Shown one piece after another: positions 40,438 through 49,511 of a stretch of 64,000 nucleotides of DNA. The notes under the pieces are model-generated. The model did no database searches and had not been told where the DNA came from. It saw only the letters and a list, made by a program, of their open reading frames with translations. Position numbers and translations under genes: made by a program. This DNA comes from Chryseobacterium oncorhynchi (GTDB lineage Bacteria; Bacteroidota; Bacteroidia; Flavobacteriales; Weeksellaceae), in contig NZ_PPEI02000001.1 in NCBI RefSeq assembly GCF_002899895.1, positions 682,001 through 746,000 of the forward strand, written 5' to 3'. Every line of letters begins with the position of its first letter. Position 1 is the first letter of the stretch.

Positions 40438-40588
40438 TGTCTTTTTTTAATATTATATTTATATACTTGTTCTAAATATAGAAAAATTATGGTATTAAAT
40501 AGATTGGCAAAATTCTATATAATGGACGCTCAAAAAACAGGCACGAAAATTTCGTACTAGACTTTTGGATTACAATATAAACTGGAAT

Positions 40589-41101
40589 ATGAGAATTGCA
40601 ATAATCGGCGCTCACAAAGTCGGTAAAACCACATTGGCAGAAGAACTTCTTGAGAACCTTCCCGGGTACACCCTTGAAATAGAACCCTACTACCAGATGG
40701 AGTCTTCAGGCTATGAATTTTCAGAAGAACCTCATCCTGATGATTTTCTTGAACAATTTAATTATGCAGCCAAACTGGTCTTCAAAAGCGGAGATGATGT
40801 CATATTTGACAGATGCGTCATTGATATCTTAGCTTATCTTCATGTTCTTGATTCAGGTCGAAATATCCAGGTTCTCTTTGAAAAAGTTCAAACCATTATT
40901 GATGAAATTGATGTTTTTGTTTTTGTCCCTATTGAAGAACCCGATCTGATATCCAACCATCAGATAGAGCTGCCAAAACTCAGGCATAAGGTTAATGAAT
41001 TACTTTACGACTGGATTGAGGATCTTGGAATAAAAGTCATTAAAGTAAGCGGAACTCCATCGAACCGGAAAGATCAGGTGCTGACCGAAATTTTATCCTA
41101 G
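40589..41101 (+). CDS. P-loop NTPase, small kinase-like
   Basis: The product starts MRIAIIGAHKVGKTTLAEEL, with a P-loop at residues 7-14. I prefer this ATG to the one at 40565, which adds 8 residues before the beta strand. Later blocks, FDRCVIDILAY (the DR of nucleoside and nicotinamide kinases) and VFVPIEEPD, resemble the NadR/thymidylate kinase-like AAA_28 group. The substrate is unknown. It is convergent with the 41176 gene. Confidence 0.7.
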   Translation: MRIAIIGAHKVGKTTLAEELLENLPGYTLEIEPYYQMESSGYEFSEEPHPDDFLEQFNYAAKLVFKSGDDVIFDRCVIDILAYLHVLDSGRNIQVLFEKVQTIIDEIDVFVFVPIEEPDLISNHQIELPKLRHKVNELLYDWIEDLGIKVIKVSGTPSNRKDQVLTEILS

Positions 41102-41175
41102 GATCTGAGGCGGGTAACTTCTGTAAGGCTTTAAAAAGTTTACAGGTTTGAATTCTGGCATTATGCTCAACTTTC

Positions 41176-41721
41176 TTATCCTGAATGGGTATCAGCCATT
41201 TTCTTTTCTCTCCTTCTTTGAAGTATAAGGTGTGCGGCATCCAGCATTTTAACCGTATGAATGTAGGGCATAACGATATTTCTTTCCGGTAGATTTTCAT
41301 AGACGCCCATTGAGAAATAGACGATTCCGGACATAAAATAATCAAATTCTTTGAGGGTGTATTCTCTGAATGCTTTTTTGAAAACCAACAAAGGATTACG
41401 GTATTCCTTCTCAGAAAGCAGGCCAAGAACCCACGGGGAAATCTTTTCCGGCTGAGTATCGACAGTCCATTTCCTTTCCTTCAGCATGATGAAATACCCT
41501 GCCCGGATCAAAGACCTCATCGACTGATGAAACTGTAAGATGACCGCCGGATCTTCATTGATCCAACTATTTCTCTTTACTGCATAATTCATAATGTTGC
41601 TGAGCCTTTCTTTGGAAACATCCAACTCATTGAACTGAAAGAAAGTTTCCATCAGCTGTAACCCGGAGTGCTTCTTGTCTGTCCGAAACCGGGGAGCAAA
41701 ATCTGTTTTTATCTTTTTCAT
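41176..41721 (-). CDS. hypothetical protein, 181 aa
   Basis: I do not recognise the family. The product is helical and basic, starts MKKIKTDFAPRFRTDKKHSG and ends in a basic tail. I chose the ATG at 41721; an earlier one at 41763 would add 14 hydrophobic residues. It is divergently transcribed from the small HTH gene at 41814 with less than 100 bp between, so the two could share regulation. Confidence 0.6.
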   Translation of the reverse strand: MKKIKTDFAPRFRTDKKHSGLQLMETFFQFNELDVSKERLSNIMNYAVKRNSWINEDPAVILQFHQSMRSLIRAGYFIMLKERKWTVDTQPEKISPWVLGLLSEKEYRNPLLVFKKAFREYTLKEFDYFMSGIVYFSMGVYENLPERNIVMPYIHTVKMLDAAHLILQRRREKKMADTHSG

Positions 41722-41813
41722 TACTTGTATTTTTTTATAAATGTAATAAAAAATTACAAACATTCGGATTTGAGTCCGAGATTTTTATAAGAATATGTAA
41801 TTTATTTGTTTCT

Positions 41814-42035
41814 ATGACAGAAGCAAATAGAAAAATTGTTGAATTTATAAGGGATGAATGGATTATCCCTATGAACAATAACAGCAAATTTGCAGTAGAT
41901 CATAACATTGATGAAAAGACGGTTCGAAGAATGAGAGAAGATGCAACTTATCAAATTTCTCTTATCACCATAATGCGAATTTGTCATGGTAAGAATTTAA
42001 CTCTTGCTAGCTTTTTCAAGATGATTGGAATATAA
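41814..42035 (+). CDS. small HTH protein, 73 aa
   Basis: Residues 23-70 form an XRE-like HTH (SKFAVDHNIDEKTVRRMRED, then ISLITIMRICHGKNLTL). The protein is nearly all DNA-binding domain. It lies divergent from the hypothetical 41176 gene and convergent with the HNH gene of the restriction-like operon, and could autoregulate or control either. Confidence 0.7.
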   Translation: MTEANRKIVEFIRDEWIIPMNNNSKFAVDHNIDEKTVRRMREDATYQISLITIMRICHGKNLTLASFFKMIGI

Positions 42036-42042
42036 ATAATAT

Positions 42043-42082
42043 AATTTCTATAATTAAGAGTTGTCTTTTATTTATAGAAATT
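42043..42082. terminator. AT-rich hairpin between convergent genes
   Basis: AATTTCTATAA (42043-42053) and TTATAGAAATT (42072-42082) form an 11-bp stem. It lies between the small HTH gene and the 3' end of the HNH gene. It is weak because of AT content, but the position suits a bidirectional terminator. Confidence 0.4.
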
Positions 42083-42099
42083 AAATAATATGAAATTTT

Positions 42100-43137
42100 C
42101 TAATGATAGTTATTTACCCCATTTAAAAATGCTGACTTTAAAAAATTCATATCTCCAAATCTATTACGCTCTAAAGCTCCTATATATTCATCGTGAGTTT
42201 TGCCAAAATTTAGGTCAGCTACATACTGCTCTTCATAATACATATACATTTCCTCGGAGCAACATTCGGCCAAATAATTTTCTTTTATTCCAAAAAGCCT
42301 ATCCCAAGAAACAATATATTCTTCAAACCCAGCACACACTAAATCAACATCCATATCACTTGGTTCCATATCATCAGAAAAAGCCCTAGTTAAAGTGATT
42401 TCTACATCAATTGTTGGATATGGGTTAATTTTACTAAATGGAAAAAAAGCTCGTTTTCTTGTTTTGGAAACAATTCTATTATTTCGCTTTATAATTTCAA
42501 AAATAGTATTTTCTCCTAATTTGTATTTGCTGTTACAAGTATCACAAATTGGTAGTAAGTTATTTGTATTTATAGATGTAAAAGGGAAATGATTTCTTGG
42601 TAAATAATGATCTAATGCACTTCTTTTAGAGTGGAATTTAATTAAAACCTTATTTATCCCACAACATCTACAAGTTCTTGATTTACCTACAAGACTTTTA
42701 TAATAATCTTCGATCTTTCCATATTTATGATAAAATACTGCTTTATTTACAGCTTCATCATATAGTTTATCAAAAAATATTTTGATTTGCTTACTTAAAT
42801 CTTCACTAATCAAATCAATATCAACATATTCTAACGGAATAAAATTACCATTACACAATAACCTGATTTTATTATTTTGATGTACTCCTCGTTTTAATTT
42901 TTTTAAATTCTTTTTGGAAAGTGTTTTACAAATTGCAAAACATTCAGTAATTGGATTAAGTAAATATTCCTCATTAACGTCATTTATTAATGGTTGGTAT
43001 TTTAGAAAAATTAAAGATGTATCAAACACCGCATTGGGAATGTAAGGAGCACGGAATATAACATCTAAAAATAAGTGATTCACAAAAGATTGAATCTTAT
43101 GGAACTTAGAATTGATATGTTTATATGGCCTTATCAT
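42100..43137 (-). CDS. HNH endonuclease, PtuB-like
   Basis: The middle contains a zinc-supported HNH core: CRCCG (C156-C159), LDHYLPRNH (D176, H177), CDTCNSKY (C198-N202, K204). HNH nucleases cut DNA or tRNA. Together with the preceding AAA ATPase it makes a pair like PtuA/PtuB of Septu systems. It overlaps the AAA gene by 4 nt and is the last of four coupled genes that begin with hsdM. The length of 345 residues is longer than a minimal PtuB. The N-terminal 150 residues are unassigned. Confidence 0.8.
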   Translation of the reverse strand: MIRPYKHINSKFHKIQSFVNHLFLDVIFRAPYIPNAVFDTSLIFLKYQPLINDVNEEYLLNPITECFAICKTLSKKNLKKLKRGVHQNNKIRLLCNGNFIPLEYVDIDLISEDLSKQIKIFFDKLYDEAVNKAVFYHKYGKIEDYYKSLVGKSRTCRCCGINKVLIKFHSKRSALDHYLPRNHFPFTSINTNNLLPICDTCNSKYKLGENTIFEIIKRNNRIVSKTRKRAFFPFSKINPYPTIDVEITLTRAFSDDMEPSDMDVDLVCAGFEEYIVSWDRLFGIKENYLAECCSEEMYMYYEEQYVADLNFGKTHDEYIGALERNRFGDMNFLKSAFLNGVNNYH

Positions 43138-44834
43138 TTTTTCTTAATTATATCCGTCATTTCTTTGATTAACAAAACTTTTTCTATTGAATCTCCTAAC
43201 TCAGAATTTAACTCTTCAATTAACCCTTCCACATCATCAGTTTGCAAAAACTTTTCCCTATATGCATTCAATTTTTTAAGTGAATATTCCCCAATCGTAT
43301 TCTTTCGTTTAAAGATTTTATTCGTCAAAATATTAACAGAAGTTCCAAATGTGTCTATATTTAAATCTTGTGCATTTTGAGGTTGCTTTCCTTTATCAAA
43401 CACAAATACCTTATCAGGAAAACAGTCTGAAATAATAAATGGTGAATGCGAAGTGATTAGAATATCACGCATTAAATGATTTGTACCACTTTTATTTAAA
43501 CAATCTTTCAATAAACTTATAAATTCTGACCGCCACTCTGGGTTAAAATGTGTTTCCGGTTCATCTAATAGCATAAGAGTACTTTTATCTCCTAATAAAA
43601 GACATATTCCCATTGTATGCAAAAACTGATGCTCCCCGTCAGAAAATGCTTTTAAAAGCATTTTATCCTCAGAATTATTTTTTTTTAATCGAAACAAATT
43701 AAAATGAAAAACATGTTCTTTCTCTTTAAAAGAAGGTATTTTATACATTGCATATAAGCTATCAGAATTATACACTTCCTTTTTAAGTTTTTCATCAACC
43801 ACTCTTAAATTGAGTAAATTCAGAATTTGAAATGCTTTAAACAACTGTAATGGAGATTCAAAATGCTCCTTAAATGCATCTTTTAAAAAACTCTTTTTTG
43901 TTTGTTTATTTTCATCAAAATAAAAATCGAGTACTTCGTATTCATATTTCCGTTCATCAACAACAACTTGGGTAAATTTTACAGTAGCACATTTGCGTAG
44001 TTTATCTAATGTTTCCTCAACTAATGGTAATAAATATCCTAATTCGGGATCCTCGTCATCATAATACAATTTATGATTGTTTATGACTAAGCGAAAACTA
44101 TCAAGTTTATCAATATCTAACTGCTCTTTTATTGGTTCAATAGTATCATCATCTTGTAAAAGAAAATTAGCTAAAAGAATTGCTTGGCTCATATGATAAT
44201 CCATATATACTAAACTACTTTCAGGTTTTATTTCTAACTTATAATCTAGGACAAGTTTTGTTCTATTACGCAAGTGATAAGTATACTCGTCTAGTTGTAA
44301 TAATCTAGATTTTATAAACGGTAAGCTCAATATTTCATTTTCTCCTGAAGAATATCCAATAACTAATTCTGGTAAATAACTTCTAATAGAGCCCGAAATA
44401 TCTATAAACTCAGGCGTATCAGATTGATCTAAAGCTTTTATTTTTATTTGAGGAATTTTATCTTTCTCTTTTCTAATAATTACATTGTGATAGTTTTCTA
44501 CTTCTTTATCTGCTTCTCGAGGAATAATGAAATATTCTAATTCATAAGCAACCGGAACAGATTCCTCTTTTCTAAAATCATTTTCTAAAAATCGTGAAGT
44601 CTCCGGAGCAAGTGTACAACACTCTAAGTGATAAAAAATATTTGATAACGCTTCCAATACATTAGACTTACCAGAACCATTTAGTCCAGCAAAACAATAA
44701 GGATGAAAATTCATCCATTCTTGATTGGGTTCATCATCCCTAAAAATAACAGTAAAATTTTCCTTACCTCTATTTGTATTTATTTCACCAAGACTTCTGA
44801 ACTTTTCTAATATTGTTAATCGAGCTAATTTCAT
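43134..44834 (-). CDS. restriction-associated AAA ATPase, PtuA-like
   Basis: The start has a RecF/OLD-like opening and P-loop FAGLNGSGKSNVL (G50-S57); the late part has TLMLLDEPETHFNPEW (Walker B) and DILITSHSPFIISD. This layout matches ATPases described as restriction-system-associated and PtuA of Septu. It would bind the HNH protein and control its nuclease activity. It overlaps hsdS upstream and the HNH gene downstream by 4 nt each. The central about 300 residues are helical and may hold the sensor or dimer arms. Confidence 0.85.
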   Translation of the reverse strand: MKLARLTILEKFRSLGEINTNRGKENFTVIFRDDEPNQEWMNFHPYCFAGLNGSGKSNVLEALSNIFYHLECCTLAPETSRFLENDFRKEESVPVAYELEYFIIPREADKEVENYHNVIIRKEKDKIPQIKIKALDQSDTPEFIDISGSIRSYLPELVIGYSSGENEILSLPFIKSRLLQLDEYTYHLRNRTKLVLDYKLEIKPESSLVYMDYHMSQAILLANFLLQDDDTIEPIKEQLDIDKLDSFRLVINNHKLYYDDEDPELGYLLPLVEETLDKLRKCATVKFTQVVVDERKYEYEVLDFYFDENKQTKKSFLKDAFKEHFESPLQLFKAFQILNLLNLRVVDEKLKKEVYNSDSLYAMYKIPSFKEKEHVFHFNLFRLKKNNSEDKMLLKAFSDGEHQFLHTMGICLLLGDKSTLMLLDEPETHFNPEWRSEFISLLKDCLNKSGTNHLMRDILITSHSPFIISDCFPDKVFVFDKGKQPQNAQDLNIDTFGTSVNILTNKIFKRKNTIGEYSLKKLNAYREKFLQTDDVEGLIEELNSELGDSIEKVLLIKEMTDIIKKK

Positions 44835-46240
44835 TTTACTTGTAATTTCACTTTATCAATTTCAAAAACCTGAATAATTTCTTCCTCTTGCATAAGGTCA
44901 AACAATATTTTCCTTGTTTCTGTAAAATCTTTAAAATCATCAAAATTCTGTTGATCAAAGAGATTTATTAAGTATTGTAATCGTTGTTTATTACCTCTCA
45001 AATCCTGAGCTGTGAATTTCTTAATCAAATCCTTAAAAATCGGTTCTTCATCTATCTCAACATCAGGTTTAAAAGCATTTTGAAGAATTACCTGAAATAA
45101 TTCCTGTAATATTTCTAGTGATTGTTCAACTTTACCCTTTACGTCTTGAATAGATTCATAAATTTTACTGAACGTATTTTGTAAAGTAAGATCATTAGGA
45201 ACTGGAATTTCTATATTTCTCAATTTCTCCAATGTAATTTCCTTGAACGTTGAACCTTTTACATATTTATTTATAATAAAATGAAAACCTCCACTTTGTA
45301 AAGTCGAATATAAATAATTCGGAATAATAACTTTTTTATTTGGAGAAATTAATGCAATGCCTCTACTTAAGTTAAAACCTTCACTATTAGCATTTATCAT
45401 AGCAACTTCACCTATAGTAGCTCTAATTGTAATAAGAATATCATCAGTCGAACAAATTGTTCGTGAATATTTTTCTGAAATTTCACTAGTTGTCTTAAGT
45501 AAATTTTCTAAAACAATCTTTCCGTCTTTTATATCACCTGTTCTAATATATGGTATGCCCTCATCAATATGGGGGCCCGCTTGAACAATTCCATACGTAA
45601 TTATTTTATCTTTATGAGTAACTTGGGAAAGCTTTTTTAAAGGAAAGCTTTTTTGATTGTTTACAGGATCTCCAAACATTTTGAAATATATTGATTGGGT
45701 TAAATTTTCCAATACATTGATATTTTTCACTTTCTCATTAATATATATCTGAATCCTATCTAATTGGGAAGTTACTTTTTCTTGAAACTCTAAGTCCTTA
45801 GGATAATTTATATTTAGCTTTCTCAGGTTAGTATTGTTTAAAATAGAAATAGTTACTTTATTTGCTTTAAAATTTAAGTAATTTTTATTTCTAATGATCC
45901 AATAGTAAAAAAATTTAGGGAGGATAATTTTTTCCTTTATTCGAACCCCTGTTATTTGTTGATTACTAGAAACTGGTTTTTTAACTATCGCAACCTTACC
46001 GATGTCTCCGATACAGCTTATTAAGACAGTATTTTCTTTGTGTAAGAAAGCTTGATTATCTAAAAGAGCTAGCTCTGATATTTTTGTGTTTGTGTCTGAA
46101 ATATATTGCTGACCCTGTAAATCTGTAGGGGTAACCCAAAGCACATCTCCTTCATAATAAAGTGGCTCTTTAGTGCTGGGAGTTTTTCCTGTTTGGATAT
46201 TCTCTATGATTTCTCCTATTGTTGTACTTAAATATTCCAT
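44831..46240 (-). CDS. hsdS: type I restriction specificity subunit HsdS
   Basis: Two target-recognition domains are separated by helical spacers (DLEFQEKVTSQLDRIQIYI near residue 165 and DLTLQNTFSKIYESIQDV near 353), the typical two-half plan that reads a split DNA site. Beyond the second spacer is a further region of about 85 residues (ELFQVILQNAFKPDVEIDEE to the end) not found in a minimal HsdS. It overlaps hsdM by 1 nt and the AAA gene by 4 nt. The recognised sequence cannot be told. Confidence 0.9.
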   Translation of the reverse strand: MEYLSTTIGEIIENIQTGKTPSTKEPLYYEGDVLWVTPTDLQGQQYISDTNTKISELALLDNQAFLHKENTVLISCIGDIGKVAIVKKPVSSNQQITGVRIKEKIILPKFFYYWIIRNKNYLNFKANKVTISILNNTNLRKLNINYPKDLEFQEKVTSQLDRIQIYINEKVKNINVLENLTQSIYFKMFGDPVNNQKSFPLKKLSQVTHKDKIITYGIVQAGPHIDEGIPYIRTGDIKDGKIVLENLLKTTSEISEKYSRTICSTDDILITIRATIGEVAMINANSEGFNLSRGIALISPNKKVIIPNYLYSTLQSGGFHFIINKYVKGSTFKEITLEKLRNIEIPVPNDLTLQNTFSKIYESIQDVKGKVEQSLEILQELFQVILQNAFKPDVEIDEEPIFKDLIKKFTAQDLRGNKQRLQYLINLFDQQNFDDFKDFTETRKILFDLMQEEEIIQVFEIDKVKLQVK

Positions 46241-47886
46241 TACAACTCTTTTTCTAATTGTTTTAAAGAAAGAAACAATTCTTCTTCAATCTTTAAAACT
46301 TGTTTAAGCAACTTGGCAGGCTCTTCATATGAAGTTTCCTCAAAAACAAATTCTTTATACAAATTGTAGTTTAATTCAAATCCATTTTCCTCAATTTCAC
46401 TAACAGGAACATAAAAATGTTTCTGTTTACGGTCTTTTTGTGAGTGACTTTTTTCATCTCTGGTTTTATATTGTTTAACGGTTTGCGGAAGAGGGAAATC
46501 ATTTTTTATTTTTCTTCGGCTATTGTCTAACGTATAACCATCCGAATCCATTCCGTAAAACCAAACTTTTCTAGTGTGATATTTATCAGATCTAAACTGT
46601 TTTTTAGTAAATAAAAGTATTGAAGTTTTCACGCCACTATAAGGGTTAAATACACCACTAGGTAATGATATTACAGCTTCCAAATCACAGTCTTTTAATA
46701 ATATTTCACGAGTTGCTTTATAAGCCTTACCAGAATTAAATAAAACTCCCTCAGGAATAATTACAGCAGCTCTACCATTTTTCTTAAGCATATATACAAT
46801 ACGCTCTAAGAATAAAAGTTCAGTTTGTAGCGACTGTATTTTACCTTCATTTATTTCATAAATGCGATTCAAATTTGTACTTATTGATTTACTGTTAACC
46901 TTTGCCGCAAAAGGTGGATTAGCCAAAATATAACTGTATTCTTCCATACCCCAAAAATTATTTTCAGTTTTTGATATTTTTTTGGACCTTTTTACAGTTA
47001 TTTTAGCTTTGATTTTCCCGTCAATTATATTTTCAAGGGTTATTTCTCGCTCAAATTTCCTTCTGAAGAAATCTTCGTACTCACTGGATAGGGTATTTAA
47101 ATTAACGACATGAGGTTTTTTGATACCATGCATCATCATATTCATCATACCAATCCGCACCATAGTAGCATCGATATCAAACCCGTAAAATGTATCTTCT
47201 TTTAGTTGCTGATTCTTTTTTTGTGTTAATTTTTTGCCATCAAGCCCTTTCTCTAATTGATTCTCCTCATCAAAAGTAACCATTTTACTGTTTTCTTTAA
47301 GAATATACTGATATGCACCAACCAGAAAACCGGAACTTCCACTAGTTACATCACAAATTTTTGTTTCTTCATTATCAATATTCGGAGCAACTAATTCACT
47401 CATCATTTGTATAATATGTCTTGGTGTTCTGAATTGACCATTCTTTCCTGCTTCATTTGTAGCACTTAAAAGGTACTCATATACATCACCTAAGATGTCT
47501 TGAAAATGTTGATCCTTCTTTTCTTCTTCTTCTACCAAGTAAAAGATATCATCGATTATCTTTACTACGTCTTCTAATAGGGAAGGAATACTTATACCAA
47601 ACCTTGCATTTTTCATTTCAATGGCAAAAGGTTCATCATCATTAGATAAATCATTTTGGATAAATGTAAATACGCTGTCTATTTTAGATTTTAATTCAGA
47701 TCCTTCTAAATTATTAAATTTGCTCCACTTAAATTCATCACTAAGCCCTGGATGAAAATTCTCTAAACGCTTCATAAATATCAAATATGAAATATTATCA
47801 ATCGCAGTTATAGGATTGGATAATCCACCTGCCCAAAGCCTGTCCCAAAGAAGCTGTATTTTATTTTTTATTTCTGTTGATAGCAT
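46240..47886 (-). CDS. hsdM: type I DNA N6-adenine methyltransferase HsdM
   Basis: An HsdM N-terminal helical domain (LWDRLWAGGLSNPITAID) is followed by the SAM-binding block CDVTSGSSGFLVGAYQYIL (about 178-196) and the catalytic NPPF motif (about 322). Together with HsdS it would methylate adenine at a split site. Motif I here reads SGSSGF rather than the usual GSGGF, which may or may not affect SAM binding. No hsdR follows in the window; the next genes are an AAA ATPase and an HNH nuclease. It is first in the operon, with a TATATTTG box about 48 nt upstream. Confidence 0.9.
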   Translation of the reverse strand: MLSTEIKNKIQLLWDRLWAGGLSNPITAIDNISYLIFMKRLENFHPGLSDEFKWSKFNNLEGSELKSKIDSVFTFIQNDLSNDDEPFAIEMKNARFGISIPSLLEDVVKIIDDIFYLVEEEEKKDQHFQDILGDVYEYLLSATNEAGKNGQFRTPRHIIQMMSELVAPNIDNEETKICDVTSGSSGFLVGAYQYILKENSKMVTFDEENQLEKGLDGKKLTQKKNQQLKEDTFYGFDIDATMVRIGMMNMMMHGIKKPHVVNLNTLSSEYEDFFRRKFEREITLENIIDGKIKAKITVKRSKKISKTENNFWGMEEYSYILANPPFAAKVNSKSISTNLNRIYEINEGKIQSLQTELLFLERIVYMLKKNGRAAVIIPEGVLFNSGKAYKATREILLKDCDLEAVISLPSGVFNPYSGVKTSILLFTKKQFRSDKYHTRKVWFYGMDSDGYTLDNSRRKIKNDFPLPQTVKQYKTRDEKSHSQKDRKQKHFYVPVSEIEENGFELNYNLYKEFVFEETSYEEPAKLLKQVLKIEEELFLSLKQLEKEL

Positions 47887-47933
47887 TATTTTCTTTTATG
47901 ATATTCCTTCACTTACAAAAGTTCAGTAAAATG

Positions 47934-47941
47934 CAAATATA
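47934..47941 (-). promoter_or_regulatory. -7 box upstream of hsdM
   Basis: TATATTTG on the minus strand fits TAnnTTTG and lies about 48 nt before the hsdM ATG. I see no good TTG at the expected distance, so only the -7 element is claimed. Confidence 0.5.
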
Positions 47942-48231
47942 CTTTTTATTCGTTGTTTGCGTATCTTTTATTGAGTCTCATTCTACTATTTCTAATAATT
48001 ACATTCAATATCTAGACTCGTAATTCTTTGATACAAATAGTGTTAGTAAGAATATAATTTATATTATTATATTAACGCTCTCCGAAGTCTCCTGGAACAA
48101 TTTTAAAGAAAATAACCTTACTTACAAGCTCAAACTCGAAAGACTTTCCACAGCAGAGCATAATATCTGAAAAATGATGACTAACAATCATTTCTCTTTA
48201 TCACTTATATCCTATTTTTGTAAAAAAACTA
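47942..48231. other. divergent intergenic region between hsdM and 7TM-AraC copy 2
   Basis: The 290-bp AT-rich region carries a second -7 box, TATTTTTG at 48213-48220, just before the 7TM-AraC gene; it leaves only about a 6-nt leader. No other structure was seen. Confidence 0.45.
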
Positions 48232-49356
48232 ATGGACAAATTAAGTTTTCTGGAAGTTATTGCTGCGATGGCTGTTTTTGTATCGCTGCTGCTTGCCGTA
48301 TTTTTATTAACGGTAAAAACAGAAAGGAAACTGGAAAACAGATTATTTGCGGCGTTCCTTATCATTAATGCCATTGATATCAGCGGGCTTTTTATGCACC
48401 TTTTTGTGGATAGTTATAATCTGAAAACTTTCAAAATATCTGCTTACTTATTGGTCATGCCTCTTTTCTATCTGTATGTGAATGCCGTCTGTTATTCTGA
48501 TTTCACCTTAAAAAGAAAGCATTTACTGCATTTTATTCCTTTTATTGTGGTCAACTTAATTTTAGTTCCAAGGCTTTATCTGGCAGAAGGTACCGCTAAA
48601 GAACAGTTCTTTACAACGATGTGGAACTCTCCTGAAATGTTGGTTTATCAACTCATCGGGGAACTGCAGTTTTTCTTTTATATCGTTGGTGTATTCCTTG
48701 TCCTTAAAAAATACAGGGAAATTTATCTTGAAAACTATACCAATCCCAATACATTGCTGTACATATGGCTGTCTCAGCTGACTGTGGTTTTCCTGATCAT
48801 CCATTTATGTATTATTTTAAAGAACATCGTAAGATATACCCAGCATAGAGATCTGTTTATCTGGTTGAATATTGTTGCGGGAACAGTATTTTTATTGGCC
48901 GCCTGCTGGTTTATATTAAAGGCATTAAATTATCCTGAGCTCTTTCGCAGAATTGATTCTACCCTACAACCTACAAAAGATTTTGCCGAAACGCTGGAAA
49001 CCGAAAATAAAACCGACGAAACAAAAAGCTTTCAGATTGAACAGCTTAGAAGTTTTATGGTTGAAAAAGAACCCTTTTTAAATCCCTCCCTAACGATTCA
49101 GGAATTGGCAGATCAGGTGGAAATTCCCGTTCGGGAGTTGTCTGTATTAATTAACCATCACCTCAATCAGCACTTTTTTGATTTTGTGAATGAATACCGT
49201 GTCAAAAAAGCAATGACAATTCTGAAAGATCCCACAAAAAAGGAATATACGGTGCTGGAAATTTTATATGAAGTGGGTTTTAATTCAAAATCTTCTTTTC
49301 ATACCTCTTTTAAAAAGTATACAAATCAAACGCCAACAGCATTCAGAAACAGTTGA
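48232..49356 (+). CDS. AraC-family regulator with N-terminal 7TM domain (copy 2)
   Basis: The sequence is closely similar to the protein at 31825 over its whole length: same opening (MDKLSFLEVIAAMAVF against MDKYSFLEITAFIGIF), the same blocks LTVKTE, ENYTNPN and HFFDFVNEYRVKKAM, and the same AraC double HTH at the C-terminus (EVGFNSKSSFHTSFKKYT). It would sense a signal at the membrane and switch the serine hydrolase downstream. Like copy 1, it is followed by a secreted serine hydrolase on the same strand. Confidence 0.85.
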   Translation: MDKLSFLEVIAAMAVFVSLLLAVFLLTVKTERKLENRLFAAFLIINAIDISGLFMHLFVDSYNLKTFKISAYLLVMPLFYLYVNAVCYSDFTLKRKHLLHFIPFIVVNLILVPRLYLAEGTAKEQFFTTMWNSPEMLVYQLIGELQFFFYIVGVFLVLKKYREIYLENYTNPNTLLYIWLSQLTVVFLIIHLCIILKNIVRYTQHRDLFIWLNIVAGTVFLLAACWFILKALNYPELFRRIDSTLQPTKDFAETLETENKTDETKSFQIEQLRSFMVEKEPFLNPSLTIQELADQVEIPVRELSVLINHHLNQHFFDFVNEYRVKKAMTILKDPTKKEYTVLEILYEVGFNSKSSFHTSFKKYTNQTPTAFRNS

Positions 49357-49400
49357 TAATTAACTAATTGTAAATAATCAAACTCTGGATTGCAGATAAT

Positions 49401-49437
49401 CGGACTCATTGTATTGATTAAAATGAGTCCGACTTTT
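49401..49437 (+). terminator. rho-independent terminator
   Basis: CGGACTCATT (49401-49410) and AATGAGTCCG (49422-49431) form a 10-bp stem with an 11-nt loop, followed by ACTTTTTT. It lies between copy 2 of the 7TM-AraC gene and the serine hydrolase, so the two genes may not be cotranscribed. Confidence 0.8.
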
Positions 49438-49511
49438 TTATACGGACTTTTTTCAGGATTCTCTACAGCATATTTGCGTCATATTATGAATATCAAATTA
49501 AAATTCTGACC

